DNA of 49,651 bases from NCBI GenBank assembly GCA_001567515.1, contig LLEV01000011.1:1-49651 (forward strand), in the 5' to 3' direction. Source of the DNA: Microgenomates bacterium OLB22 (GTDB lineage: Bacteria > Patescibacteriota > Microgenomatia > UBA1406 > HO2-37-13b). The position numbers and the translations under genes were made by a program. Below are positions 1 to 9,015 of the stretch, piece after piece (the stretch's first letter is position 1; every line of letters starts with the position of its first letter). The notes beneath the pieces are model-generated. The model searched no databases and was not told the DNA's origin. It saw nothing but the letters and a program-made list of their open reading frames with translations.

Positions 1-1
1 G

Positions 2-1045
2 AACAATTCTATAGAAAAGGCAGTGAATAAAGCCCATCTTCAAGAGAGATACACCTTTGAACACTTCGCCGTCTCCAATTCTAATCACATTGCACATGCA
101 GCAGCACAAGCAGTCAGCATAAGTCCTGGGACTCATTACAACCCTCTCTTCATATACGGTGGGGTAGGGGTAGGTAAGACACACCTGATGCAAGCAATAG
201 GAAATCACATACTCACAAATGACCCAACAAAAAAGGTTTTATACGTTACGTCTGAAGAGTTTACCAATGAACTTATTGATCTTATACGTAAAAAGAATAC
301 TTCTGATTTCCGTGATCGGTTTAGGAAGGTCGAGGTACTACTCATAGATGATGCTCAGTTCATCGCGGGAAAGAACTATGTCCAAGAAGAATTCTATCAC
401 ACGTTCAATACAATAATTAAAAACGGAGGACAAATCGTCTTAGTCTCTGATAGACACCCCCGTGAAATAGCCAATCTAGAAGACCGACTCAGATCACGCT
501 TTTCTGGTGGTCTCATCATAGATATGCAATCTCCTGACTTTGAGCTTCGATCAGCAATACTCATGATAAAAGCAAAGGAGAGGAATATTTCAATTGATAT
601 TGAGGCAGCAAAAAAAATAGCTGAAAAAACCAGTGATGCCAGAGAGCTAGAAGGGAAGCTCTTACAGATCTATTCACGACTTGTGATAACCTCAAAAGAC
701 TTGATAATAACATCTGAACATCTGGGATCTGATTTTGAGCAGCAAGAGACCTTTTATCGGAAAAGGGTAGATCCACAGACCGTCATAAAAACAGTCTGTT
801 CATATTATCAAATCAAACCACATGATATACGAGACCAGACACGAAAAAGCAATATCGCCTTTGCCCGTCAGCTGATAATGTATTTACTGCGTGCTCATTT
901 TGATTTTAAGCTTGATGAGATCGCTTACATACTTAAAAGGCGAGACCATACCACTATCATGCATGGGGTAGAAAAGATACGCGGTTCCTTGATAAAGGAT
1001 AGACAGCTAAAAGAAACCGTCGACCAAATCCTGAAGATACTATAA
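2..1045 (+). CDS. dnaA: Chromosomal replication initiator DnaA, 5'-truncated by window edge
   Basis: This encodes the AAA+ ATPase and DNA-binding parts of DnaA, which binds DnaA boxes and melts the replication origin. The frame is open to the left edge, so domains I and II are missing; a GTG at 23 is only an internal codon. Domain III begins with the YTFEHF segment typical of its start. Walker A is GGVGVGKT, Walker B is LLIDDAQF, and the C-terminal domain IV carries the RDHTTIMHG box-recognition signature near the end. dnaN follows after an intergenic stretch with DnaA-box-like sites, the classical dnaA-oriC-dnaN order. Function is certain; only the true start lies outside the window. Confidence 0.97.
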   Translation, partial: NNSIEKAVNKAHLQERYTFEHFAVSNSNHIAHAAAQAVSISPGTHYNPLFIYGGVGVGKTHLMQAIGNHILTNDPTKKVLYVTSEEFTNELIDLIRKKNTSDFRDRFRKVEVLLIDDAQFIAGKNYVQEEFYHTFNTIIKNGGQIVLVSDRHPREIANLEDRLRSRFSGGLIIDMQSPDFELRSAILMIKAKERNISIDIEAAKKIAEKTSDARELEGKLLQIYSRLVITSKDLIITSEHLGSDFEQQETFYRKRVDPQTVIKTVCSYYQIKPHDIRDQTRKSNIAFARQLIMYLLRAHFDFKLDEIAYILKRRDHTTIMHGVEKIRGSLIKDRQLKETVDQILKIL

Positions 1046-1191
1046 AAAGTATTATCCTCCAAGTATCCACAAGATTATCAACATGTGTTAGTTCTTTATA
1101 GAGATTGATAGAAGCGTTCATTGTAATAAATAAACTCCTCTTATAGACTTATCTACAGACACTACTATAACTAATATATATATACACGGTA
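1046..1191. other. Putative replication origin (oriC) between dnaA and dnaN
   Basis: Three 9-mers each match the DnaA box TTATCCACA at 8 of 9 positions: GTATCCACA at 1063-1071, TTATCAACA at 1075-1083 and TTATCTACA at 1149-1157, all on the plus strand. They are followed by an AT-only stretch around 1166-1186 that could be the unwinding element. The position between dnaA and dnaN is a standard origin location. A TATACA at 1181-1186, five bases before the dnaN start, may also serve as a -10 box. Origin assignment is inference from box clustering and context. Confidence 0.65.
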
Positions 1192-2298
1192 ATGACCATT
1201 TCTCTAGAAAAAGATACTTTGCTTTCTGCATTACAAGCATCTTCTCGTTTTTCCACATCTCACGCTTTAACGACAGGACTCTCAAACGGGTGTTTATGTG
1301 TTCTTGACAGAAGTACGCTGACTATACATACTACCAATCTCAACGATTTTTATAGAACCACCTTAGACGTCACTTCTGAAGATAAGGTAACCTTCTATGT
1401 AGAAAACAGAAAGCTAATTGAATTTCTACCCCTTATATCTGACCGAAAGATAGATTTATTCATAACCGATACTCATCTTTCTATCAAAACCTCTGACAGC
1501 TCTTCTTCTTTCCCAATCGTGCTCAATCCTGAGTTTCCTCCTATCCCAAGTCTTGATGTACCATTAGTTTCACTTCCTCAGGAGATCTTCACGCATATGA
1601 AAAAAATTCTTTATTCATCGTCAAAAGATGAATCAAAGCCTGTTCTAAATGGTATATATTGTTCGTTTACAGAAAAAAATGTCGTCTGTGTTACTACAGA
1701 TGGTTTTCGTTTGTCTATTACTCAGATGGCTCCCGTTGAGGGGTTATTATGTTCCTTTATCCTTTCTGCTCGCTTTTGTAGCGAAATGTTAAGTTTATCT
1801 AAAGAAGAGAAATCTGTCTCGATGGCTCTTGACGATCAGCGCAACATGGTATGGTTTTCATTTGGGAGGACTACCCTGGTTACTCGTATTATAGATGGCC
1901 AGTTTCCTCCCTATGAAAAGGTCGTACCTGATAACCATACTACACGTATCGTCCTCTCTTCTGCTGAGCTGGAGCAAGACATGAAAAGAATAGGTATATT
2001 CGCCCGAGATCTCTCTAACATCGTAATATGTACATTCTCAAAAGATGAAGCAACTTTTACGACAAAAAAATCATCCAATAATCCATCTACTATATCACGT
2101 AGGCCGATTTCTTTTGAGGGGACTGATGTCAAAATAGCCTTCAACTATCGGTTTATTCTTGAATACCTTACAGCTATCCCCGATGAAGAAGTTTCTATAC
2201 TGCTGGGTACGTCACTCTCTCCTGTATTATTCCTCTCACCTAAAGATAGTTCTCTTAAACACGTCATAATGCCTTTGAGAACAGAGGATCTTGACTAG
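1192..2298 (+). CDS. dnaN: DNA polymerase III sliding clamp, beta subunit
   Basis: A 368-residue protein of the usual beta-clamp length, made of three similar domains that form a ring around DNA and tether the replicative polymerase. Recognisable landmarks are the ENRKLIEFLPLI segment in domain 1, DESKPVLNGIY opening domain 2, the DGQFPPYEKVVP stretch opening domain 3, and a C-terminal HVIMPLR that matches the family's conserved tail. It follows dnaA and the putative origin, and converges with virB4 only a few bases downstream. There is no clear Shine-Dalgarno sequence; the start is five bases after a TATACA. The reading frame is intact. Confidence 0.96.
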   Translation: MTISLEKDTLLSALQASSRFSTSHALTTGLSNGCLCVLDRSTLTIHTTNLNDFYRTTLDVTSEDKVTFYVENRKLIEFLPLISDRKIDLFITDTHLSIKTSDSSSSFPIVLNPEFPPIPSLDVPLVSLPQEIFTHMKKILYSSSKDESKPVLNGIYCSFTEKNVVCVTTDGFRLSITQMAPVEGLLCSFILSARFCSEMLSLSKEEKSVSMALDDQRNMVWFSFGRTTLVTRIIDGQFPPYEKVVPDNHTTRIVLSSAELEQDMKRIGIFARDLSNIVICTFSKDEATFTTKKSSNNPSTISRRPISFEGTDVKIAFNYRFILEYLTAIPDEEVSILLGTSLSPVLFLSPKDSSLKHVIMPLRTEDLD

Positions 2299-2304
2299 TA
2301 CTAG

Positions 2305-4021
2305 TTATGATATGAGTGATGTCTCATATTCTGAGGCAATGATTCGTATGGGGACATGATTTTGCCCGGCAAAGAAGAGCCCCTCACCAATTGCCGCAGT
2401 TATTAGAGAATGTTTTTCGCTCATACTCAGGTCAAATACAGTGGCTAGCTGATCTATGGCAGTCTGGGATTGTTTGAGGAGTATCTGGACACTGGTATTT
2501 GAAAGAATAGCCTTGCCTTCTTCTGTAGTTAAAAAGTCTCCGATATCCTGTGTAATAGTAGTGAGACCGAGGTTGTACTTACGAGCTCTTTTTGCAAAGT
2601 TATACATATAACTTGCAGAGTCCTTGTTTCTTATTAAATACCAGGCTTCATCCACAATTAGAATTCTTTTCTTCTTATCCTTACGTATCTTATTCCAGAC
2701 AAAGTCGAGAAGGATATACATGGCCACAGGTCTGATATTCTCCTCAAGATCCCGTATCCCGAAGACGGTACACGAGTTTGAGATATCAAAATTTGAAGCA
2801 CTATTGAATATCCCTTGAGCCGAGCCTTTGATAAATTTCTCTATCTGATATGCCATCTGTTGTGCTTCCTGGCTTTCTATACCCATCAATATTTTATAAA
2901 GATCTTCAAGTAAAGGAGGTGTGTTTTTGAATGTCTGCGGGTCTTGAGTGATCCCCTTTGATCGGTAGGTTTCGACCAACGCCTTATCAAGAAGAGCATC
3001 TTGGATAGGCGTGATATCTCCTATTATGACCTTACAGAGTGAATGAAGGTTTAATATCTTATTTGATAGTTCACTAGCGTCTTTTTCAGCATCATTAAAG
3101 TCAAAAGGATTGATATGATATCCGGCATTTAGTGAAAAGGAAAGGAACTCTCCCTGGAGTGCATGTGCAAGTTTTTCATATTCATTCTCAGGGTCGATGA
3201 TGATAACATCGGTCCCGGTCAGTAGTAGTCTCAAGGCTTCTAATTTCACCAAGAAGCTCTTTCCACCACCGGATTTGCCTAGTATCGCTGCGTTAGCTGT
3301 CTCTAGACTAAATCGGTCGAAGATAACAAGACTATTGTCATGTTGATTTACCCCATAAAAAAAACGCCAGTTTCTTGTGTAAGTGATGATGAAGAAAAAG
3401 GAAAAGCATAGGACAGCGATGTGGTATCCATATTTTTCCATACACTTAGCTTGTCACTAAATAATGGTAGAGTTGATCTATATCCCTCCTCCATTTCCAG
3501 CGAAGCTTGCTTAGTTATGATCCACAAGGAAGAGAGTAGGGACTCTAGCTCGTTTGTCTTTTTCTCCAATATCTCAAGGGAAGATGCCTGTACGGTGATG
3601 TAAAGGCCAAGTTGAAAAAGTTTCTCTGTCCCTTCTGCAATTTCTCCTTGTATCAAAAGAGCATCCCCAAGGGTAACCTCGACCTTAGGGTCAGCTGGCC
3701 TTCCTGAATCTTGATCTGAACTAATAGTAGCTTGCATCTCAGCAATCTTTTTTTGAGATCCTCAAGTGTTTCATTTGAGTCAGTTGGGTAAACATACAGT
3801 GAAAGATTGAGTGAATGATCAAAATTGATCAACGCTGAAAGCCAGTTAGGGTGTACAAATCTGGGGTAGCCTATGACAAAAAGGCTTTTGTAGTATACCC
3901 CGTCAATCTGAATATGACTGAAATCAACCTCTACATAGGATGGAGCAAGGAGATCCTTTATATCATAGATACTTTGTGTTGTTTTCGTCTTTTCTACTGC
4001 CTGCTTTTTTCCGAAAAACAT
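2305..4021 (-). CDS. virB4: VirB4-family type IV secretion ATPase (two single-base frameshifts)
   Basis: VirB4 proteins are the inner-membrane ATPases that power type IV secretion and conjugation-like machines. The C-terminal two thirds shows FDRFSLETANAAILGKSGGGKS, with Walker A GKSGGGKS, and Walker B RILIVDEAWYLI. The gene is split into three frames. One break is at the T7 run 3748-3754, where one missing base restores DLKKKIAEMQ; the other is at the A8 run 3357-3364, just before the YGVNQHDNSL segment that normally precedes Walker A. Corrected length is about 572 residues, normal for CPR VirB4. It starts two bases after the TraC-like gene and is the last gene of the prgI operon. Confidence 0.9.
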
Positions 4022-4023
4022 AG

Positions 4024-4674
4024 TTATGTTGTAGTTGATGATAATAGATCTTCGTACTGGTCTAGGTGAGTGATGCTACCAGTCCCCGCATTAGGATTAA
4101 ATGCGAGGAAAAATAATTTCACTAGCTCTGCTGTTGTCATTGCTTTTGCCGAAAGACCCAGTTTCTTGATAAGACGAAGGAGATGCTCTCTCTTTGGATT
4201 GAGGTGTATTTTTGCTTTCTCCACTAATATCTTCTTTTCAATTGTAAACACATTCTTCAAATCGGAGAACTCTTCAATGGGAGAAAAGGTCGCCACTATA
4301 AAGAAACGCTTTTCTAGGACAGTAGTCTTTTGACTGTACTGTGAAACAAACGATCTATATTCCTCTAGATGCTTTATATAGAGTGCGTTGTGTTGTGTTT
4401 TCATGATGTCGTCTAAATAGCCAAGGTAATTGGAAAGATCTAGTTTCTTAGAAATGATAGCTATCTGAATAGGAAATGTCAGTGAATTAAGAAGGCCAGA
4501 AAATGCAGCAATGAGAGCAGCCTGTTCATCTTCTTTTATTAAGTTAAAATTAACTGAGCCGGTCTCTATAAGCAGAGAACAGGTACGGTCTTTTAGGATG
4601 ACTATGTCATCGCAGATATCCTCGATAGAGGTGAAATCCTGTGTGCTTGCCTTTACTGGTATTTTGTCTGCCAT
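4024..4674 (-). CDS. TraC/VirB4 N-terminal-like protein of the PrgI-VirB4 cluster
   Basis: A 216-residue soluble protein lying between prgI and virB4, two bases from each. It resembles the small TraC-like proteins that sit in this slot in Patescibacteria: an N-terminal beta-rich part (SIEDICDDIVILKDRTCSLLIETGSVNF region) and a helical C-terminal half, with no Walker motifs. The GSVNFNL segment is like the N-terminal substrate or partner domain of VirB4/TraC. I infer a structural or accessory role next to the VirB4 ATPase in the secretion complex; the exact function is unknown. It is very likely co-transcribed with both neighbours. Confidence 0.7.
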   Translation of the reverse strand: MADKIPVKASTQDFTSIEDICDDIVILKDRTCSLLIETGSVNFNLIKEDEQAALIAAFSGLLNSLTFPIQIAIISKKLDLSNYLGYLDDIMKTQHNALYIKHLEEYRSFVSQYSQKTTVLEKRFFIVATFSPIEEFSDLKNVFTIEKKILVEKAKIHLNPKREHLLRLIKKLGLSAKAMTTAELVKLFFLAFNPNAGTGSITHLDQYEDLLSSTTT

Positions 4675-4676
4675 AG

Positions 4677-5511
4677 TTATAGAACTTCTCTAGATACAAC
4701 AGTCTGTGGTGGTGTTGATTGGTCCCTGACAGAAATAGTAACAGGATCAAAGAAAAAAACGTTGTTGAGGATCCTGTGTCTCCATCGTGTAGACCCCGTC
4801 AGGGAGGGGTTGTACAGAAGAAAACTGTCCTTTCTCTGAAGTTTTCAAAAGCCTCAGTATCTTCCCTGACTGATCCTTGATATAGATAAGCATATTGGGG
4901 AGAGGGAGTTCTTTTGTATTCATGACAACTCCCGTTATAAATAATTTTTTTTCTGATAAGGCGGATTGATCAGTACTAGATACAACTGGGGTAGATAAAG
5001 CAGTAGGATTGATAGGGGTGGCGATATCAGTCTGAGTTGGTGGTATAGACATAGGTTGTGGTGGTAGATCTTGGACAGGTGGAAGTGAGGGTTGTTGCAA
5101 TACATGAACTACTGGCACAGATGGGGTTATAGGAATAGATTGAGGCTCGATAGTGGTAGCAGGAGTTTCTAGTTGAGAAGTAGTCATGGTAGGATAAGAA
5201 ACATTACGTACTTGAGATGGTTTGTTATCCGCGGAAAAAAAATACTGTGAGGGTGAAGTTAGTCTAACAAAGAGCATGCGTACCGCATGATCCAAAGGTC
5301 GTTCATTAAATCTGATAAGAGCAAACGCTGTCCCTACCCCAGCCGATACAAGTCCTCCTATAACCCCAATAAGTCTAAAAGGGGCAAGAACATAGATCAG
5401 ATAGCCAAATGCGCTGAAAATCAATATGTAGAGAAATTGGCGTACCGTCAAGAATCCTATGAGTTTGAACTCGAATGTCGTTATCTGTTTTGGTACAGCA
5501 TGCTCTTCCAT
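4677..5511 (-). CDS. PrgI-family membrane protein with proline-rich linker and CarboxypepD_reg-like domain (frameshift near end)
   Basis: The N-terminus matches the PrgI family of type IV secretion (the VKPQITTFEFKLIGFLTVRQF-like opening), with two membrane segments at about residues 25-75. Next comes a long Pro/Thr/Gln-rich linker (about 100-175), then a beta-rich domain starting ITGVVMNTKELPLPNMLIYI, typical of carboxypeptidase-regulatory-like folds. As written it ends early at the A7 run 4753-4759. Removing one base extends it to a tail ending SREVL and a stop at 4677-4679, two bases before the next gene, which removes an otherwise unexplained gap. It is the first gene of the VirB4 operon and probably anchors the apparatus in the membrane. 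Confidence 0.85.
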
Positions 5512-5548
5512 GATCTCAGTATACGAAATTTTTAGCTAAGGAAATGTC

Positions 5549-5576
5549 TTGTGAATACCAAAAATTCCGGTATAGT
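5549..5576 (+). promoter_or_regulatory. Promoter for trxB
   Basis: TTGTGA at 5549-5554 and TATAGT at 5571-5576 are separated by 16 bases. Transcription would start near 5583, only about six bases before the chosen trxB start codon, so the message would be nearly leaderless. Confidence 0.6.
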
Positions 5577-5588
5577 GGGAGAATCAAT

Positions 5589-6617
5589 ATGGAAAATATC
5601 GTTATTATCGGTGGTGGTCCTGCTGGGTTAGCTGCCGCAATATACAATGCTCGAGCTCTTATCTCTCCACTTGTTGTCGCTGGCTCACCACCAGGAGGAC
5701 AGCTCATGTTGACTTCTGACGTTGAAAACTATCCTGGATATAAAGCAATACAAGGCCCCGAACTAATTTATCGATTTCGTGAACACGCAGAGCACTTTGG
5801 AACACGATTTATTGATGAAAATGTAGAAAAAATCATACCAGGTAAGGATAGTCATACAGTCATTTTGTCATCGGGTAAGTCTATAGATACAAAAGCCATC
5901 CTCATAGCGACGGGAGCGTCGGCGCAGTGGCTCAATATACCATCAGAGACCCGTTTGAGGGGGCACGGTGTATCTGCCTGTGCTACGTGTGATGGATTTT
6001 TCTTTAAGAATAAGCATGTTGCGGTAGTTGGAGGTGGAGATACTGCTATGGAAGAGGCGCTTACACTAACTAACTTTGCCCACAAAGTCTATATTATTCA
6101 CAGAAGAGAGCAGTTTAGGGCGTCTCAGATTATGCAGAAGCGGGTTTTTGATCATGAAAAGATAGAAGTCCTCTGGAATACAGAGGTGGCAGAAGTCTTA
6201 GGAACAGAAAAGGTCGAAGGATTGAGATTAAAAAAGGGAGATGGAGCAAAGTCAAATCGTGGAGACTCAATTCCTGACGTTCTTGATGTCCAGGGACTTT
6301 TCTTAGGGATAGGGCACAAACCGGCGACAGAGTTTCTCAAGGACTCAGGACTCGAGATAGATGAAAAAGGATATCTTTTTACTACAGGGAGATGTGCTTG
6401 GGAGGAGAAAAAAGGAAAAGGATTTCACCATCAATGCTCTACCTATAAAGCTGATTCAACTTTTTTCGAAGAAGGCTTTTGGTATCAAACTAATATTAAA
6501 GGTATCTTTGCAGCCGGAGATGTAGTCGACTACGTGTACCGACAAGCAGCGACCGCAGTTGGTATGGGAGTAGCAGCGGCATTGGAGATTGAGAGGTATG
6601 TAGGAGAGAATGCCTAA
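5589..6617 (+). CDS. trxB: Thioredoxin reductase with a C-terminal-region insertion
   Basis: A flavoprotein that moves electrons from NADPH through FAD to thioredoxin. The FAD-binding GGGPAGLAAA is at residues 8-17, the redox motif CATC follows the VSA segment at about 133-136, and a second dinucleotide site GGGDTAME follows. The C-terminal FAD motif is GIFAAGDVVDYVYRQAATA. Between DEKGYL and NIKGIFAAGD there is an extra stretch of about 30 residues (starting TTGRCAWEEKKGKG) absent from Escherichia coli TrxB. I chose the ATG at 5589 because the FAD motif then sits at the normal distance from the start; an in-frame ATG at 5544 overlaps the promoter. Frame intact, 342 residues. Confidence 0.95.
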   Translation: MENIVIIGGGPAGLAAAIYNARALISPLVVAGSPPGGQLMLTSDVENYPGYKAIQGPELIYRFREHAEHFGTRFIDENVEKIIPGKDSHTVILSSGKSIDTKAILIATGASAQWLNIPSETRLRGHGVSACATCDGFFFKNKHVAVVGGGDTAMEEALTLTNFAHKVYIIHRREQFRASQIMQKRVFDHEKIEVLWNTEVAEVLGTEKVEGLRLKKGDGAKSNRGDSIPDVLDVQGLFLGIGHKPATEFLKDSGLEIDEKGYLFTTGRCAWEEKKGKGFHHQCSTYKADSTFFEEGFWYQTNIKGIFAAGDVVDYVYRQAATAVGMGVAAALEIERYVGENA

Positions 6618-6623
6618 GGACTT

Positions 6624-7037
6624 TTAGCAGCCCCATCCCTTCTCATGATATCGCCGTGCATATTCCGTGAGAGTGGAGAAGTCGTCGGCCGAAAGAGAAT
6701 TTTCGATATGTTCTAGTACGCCTGTCTCGCTAAAGTGTAAGTATAGCCGTATCGCTTTCCCAAGAGTCTGGATAACAGAGGAAGCCTCCAGTGAAGTATA
6801 CTCGCCACAATCACAGGAAAAAATAGAAATGTTTTGTACGGTCACAACTAGTTGATCTTCACTACCGTAACTAAATAAATAATCTCGTGAAAAGTCAGAA
6901 TGGAATTTTTGACTGGTGGGACAAGTCTCTTGGTGATTTGTTTGACCCAATTCCCCTCCAAACTTCAATATAGCCGTAGGACTTGTTTTCCTTTCTATGT
7001 GTGATTCTGGATATGAAATAAGATGACTTTCTTTCAT
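6624..7037 (-). CDS. Hypothetical protein, weakly MqsA/YgiT zinc-finger-like
   Basis: A 137-residue protein on the minus strand, convergent with trxB and divergent from orn. The middle has a beta-hairpin-like VVTVQNISIFSCDCGE segment followed by SLEASSVIQTLGKAIRLYL. This is the layout of YgiT-type zinc fingers, where a verb-like VP..CxxCGE ends the metal site. However the first half of the site is only C-P-T-S, not CxxC, so metal binding is doubtful. No toxin gene is adjacent. Function unknown; that it is a gene is supported by its filling the only gap between trxB and orn. Confidence 0.5.
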   Translation of the reverse strand: MKESHLISYPESHIERKTSPTAILKFGGELGQTNHQETCPTSQKFHSDFSRDYLFSYGSEDQLVVTVQNISIFSCDCGEYTSLEASSVIQTLGKAIRLYLHFSETGVLEHIENSLSADDFSTLTEYARRYHEKGWGC

Positions 7038-7108
7038 TGCCAGCCATTTTGTTACAAGGTTGCATGCTCTTTATATCAGCTGCACGAAAGAGGTATACTC
7101 CTAGAGTA

Positions 7109-7654
7109 ATGGAGCATAATAAAGAAACCAATCTTGTTTGGATAGATCTCGAGATGAGTGGCTTAAATCCTAAAACCGATGTGATCCTTGAGGCTGCTTT
7201 GATTGTTACGACTGGAGATCTCGAAATACTAGAAGAATCTCCATCTTATCTAGTTCATCAACCCGAAGAGATTTTGTCGATGATGTCTAAAGAGGTTGTA
7301 GATCTTCATTCTCATTCGGGTCTTCTAGAACGATTGAAGAGCGCAACTCTATCAGTATCAGATGTTGAAATGGCGTTGCTCGAAACCATAAAAAAACAGG
7401 TAGCCCCAGGAGCCTCACCACTTTGCGGAAATTCTATTTTCTCCGATAGGAGCTTCATAAAGAACTATATGCCAACGTTGAATTCCTACCTGCACTATCG
7501 TCATATTGATGTCTCTACTATAAAGGAACTATATAAAAGGTGGTGTCCCGATGGGCCGATGTTTGAAAAGAAGGGGACACACCAAACTCTAGAAGACATA
7601 CGAGAATCTATTACAGAGCTTGAGTTTTATAGAAGAAACTTTTTTAAGAAATAG
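7109..7654 (+). CDS. orn: Oligoribonuclease (3'-5' exoribonuclease of the DEDD family)
   Basis: Degrades very short RNA (2-5 nt) to mononucleotides at the end of mRNA turnover. The family opening NLVWIDLEMSGLNP provides the first DEDD acidic pair (D and E of WIDLEMSG). GNSIFSDRSFIKNYMP holds the next Asp, and the HQTLEDIRESI segment holds the last His/Asp pair. The ATG at 7109 gives 181 residues, the normal size; an upstream in-frame ATG at 7037 would add a tail the family lacks. TATACT at 7094-7099 lies nine bases before this start, suggesting a nearly leaderless transcript. Orn is best known from Proteobacteria, so its presence here is of interest. Confidence 0.92.
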   Translation: MEHNKETNLVWIDLEMSGLNPKTDVILEAALIVTTGDLEILEESPSYLVHQPEEILSMMSKEVVDLHSHSGLLERLKSATLSVSDVEMALLETIKKQVAPGASPLCGNSIFSDRSFIKNYMPTLNSYLHYRHIDVSTIKELYKRWCPDGPMFEKKGTHQTLEDIRESITELEFYRRNFFKK

Positions 7655-7811
7655 CAGAGATGTCAATATTGATATTGAGGAGTCTCCGCCGCTTATGTTC
7701 GTCCCATGGACTGCCACGTCGAACGTGGCTAGCTTCCACGATGACGAAGTATTCGCTTCTGAAGGGTACACGAATTTGTAATTCCTCTTTCCTCGTAAAC
7801 AAAATTTAGTG
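7655..7811. other. Non-coding gap between orn and tRNA-Pro with a small hairpin
   Basis: No supported gene. A perfect 7-bp hairpin (GCCACGT / ACGTGGC around a CGA loop) is at 7713-7729, without a following T-run, so it is not a clear terminator. A short minus-strand reading frame here is not convincing. Confidence 0.4.
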
Positions 7812-7885
7812 TCGGGGATGGCAGACTTGAACTGCCGACCTCACGACCCCCAGCCGTGCGTTCTAGCCATCTGAACTAATCCCCG
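7812..7885 (-). tRNA. tRNA-Pro (anticodon GGG)
   Basis: The reverse complement folds as a cloverleaf: acceptor CGGGGAT with ATCCCCG, D arm GTTC/GAAC, anticodon stem CACGG/TCGTG with loop CTGGGGG (anticodon GGG), and T arm GGCAG-TTCAAGT-CTGCC. The discriminator base is A. No CCA is encoded after it, so the CCA-adding enzyme is required. Confidence 0.93.
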
Positions 7886-7978
7886 TAAATAAAGAATGAT
7901 AGAGTTTAAGATAGTTGGTAAGACTTGTTTTTCTCTACGGACCTATTCTATCATAGAAGTAGCTAAGTTTTTGACTCT

Positions 7979-9015
7979 ATGGCCTCTTCAGCACCCACCA
8001 CACCGGTCTCACACAAAAAAAGAAAAAATGCAAGCTATGCAGGTAGCTCTTGAACAGATTCAAAAAACCTTTGGCAAGGGATCTATCATGCTCATGGGCG
8101 AAAAGAGTGGGATGCAAGTTGAAGTTGTTCCGACAGATATCATGACGGTAGATATTGCACTTGGTGTTGGAGGTATCCCTATGGGAAGAATATGCGAGAT
8201 TTATGGTCCCGAAGCATCGGGCAAAACGACGTTTTTGTCTAAATCTGATAGCTCAAGTTCAAAAACAAGGTGGGATAGCGGCTTTTATAGATGCAGAACA
8301 CGCCCTTGATCCGGCATGGGCCAAAACACTTGGTGTTGATATCGATAACCTTCTTATCTCTCAGCCAGATGCCGGTGAACAAGCCCTAGAGATCACCGAG
8401 ACTCTTATTAGGTCAGGTAGCGTTGATATCGTTGTCGTTGACTCTGTTGCGGCACTGGTTCCTCGCTCTGAGATAGAAGGGGAGATGGGTGACTCACAAA
8501 TGGGTGTTCAAGCCCGTTTGATGTCACAAGCATTGCGCAAACTGACGGCTGTCGTCTCCAAATCAAAGACGATAGTAGTCTTCACTAATCAGCTTCGTTT
8601 GAAGATAGGAGTCATGTTTGGTAACCCGGAGACAACTCCAGGAGGATTGGCAATGAAATTTTATGCTTCACTTCGTATGGATATTAGAAAGTCTGAAACG
8701 CTAAAGAAAGGTGAAGAAATTATTGGCGCTATTCATAAATTGAAGATCGTCAAAAATAAAGTGGCGCCACCATTTAGGCAAGCTCTCTTTACAGTCTATC
8801 CAACAGGGATAGATAAAGAAGATGCTCTTATCGAAGCAGCCATCGGTCTGGGGATACTTTCTAAAAGTGGGGCTTTCATCAAGATGGGAGAGACAACTAT
8901 TGGCCAAGGCAGGGCCCAAGCTGCAGAATATCTGCGTGGTAATGAAAAGGTAAAAGAGGAGATAATGAAAAAGGTGCGGGCGCAGGCCTTCCCAGCAAAA
9001 GAAAAAGCGTCATAA
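7979..9015 (+). CDS. recA: Recombinase RecA (one sure and one probable homopolymer frameshift)
   Basis: RecA forms filaments on single-stranded DNA and drives strand exchange and the SOS response. Visible motifs are FGKGSIM near the N-terminus, Walker [32 protein letters not shown] and [22 protein letters not shown]. The frame breaks in the T5 run 8232-8236; one base fewer gives [16 protein letters not shown]. The start is less sure: an ATG at 8028 is in frame, but dropping one A from the run 8015-8021 links to an ATG at 7979 and adds a normal-looking N-terminal tail. Its stop overlaps the recX start (TAATG), so the two are coupled. Confidence 0.93.

Noticed and set aside
7979..9015. recA as a pseudogene
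   Set aside because: One base in a T5 run restores the complete family sequence, all motifs are intact on both sides, and many other essential genes show the same kind of break.
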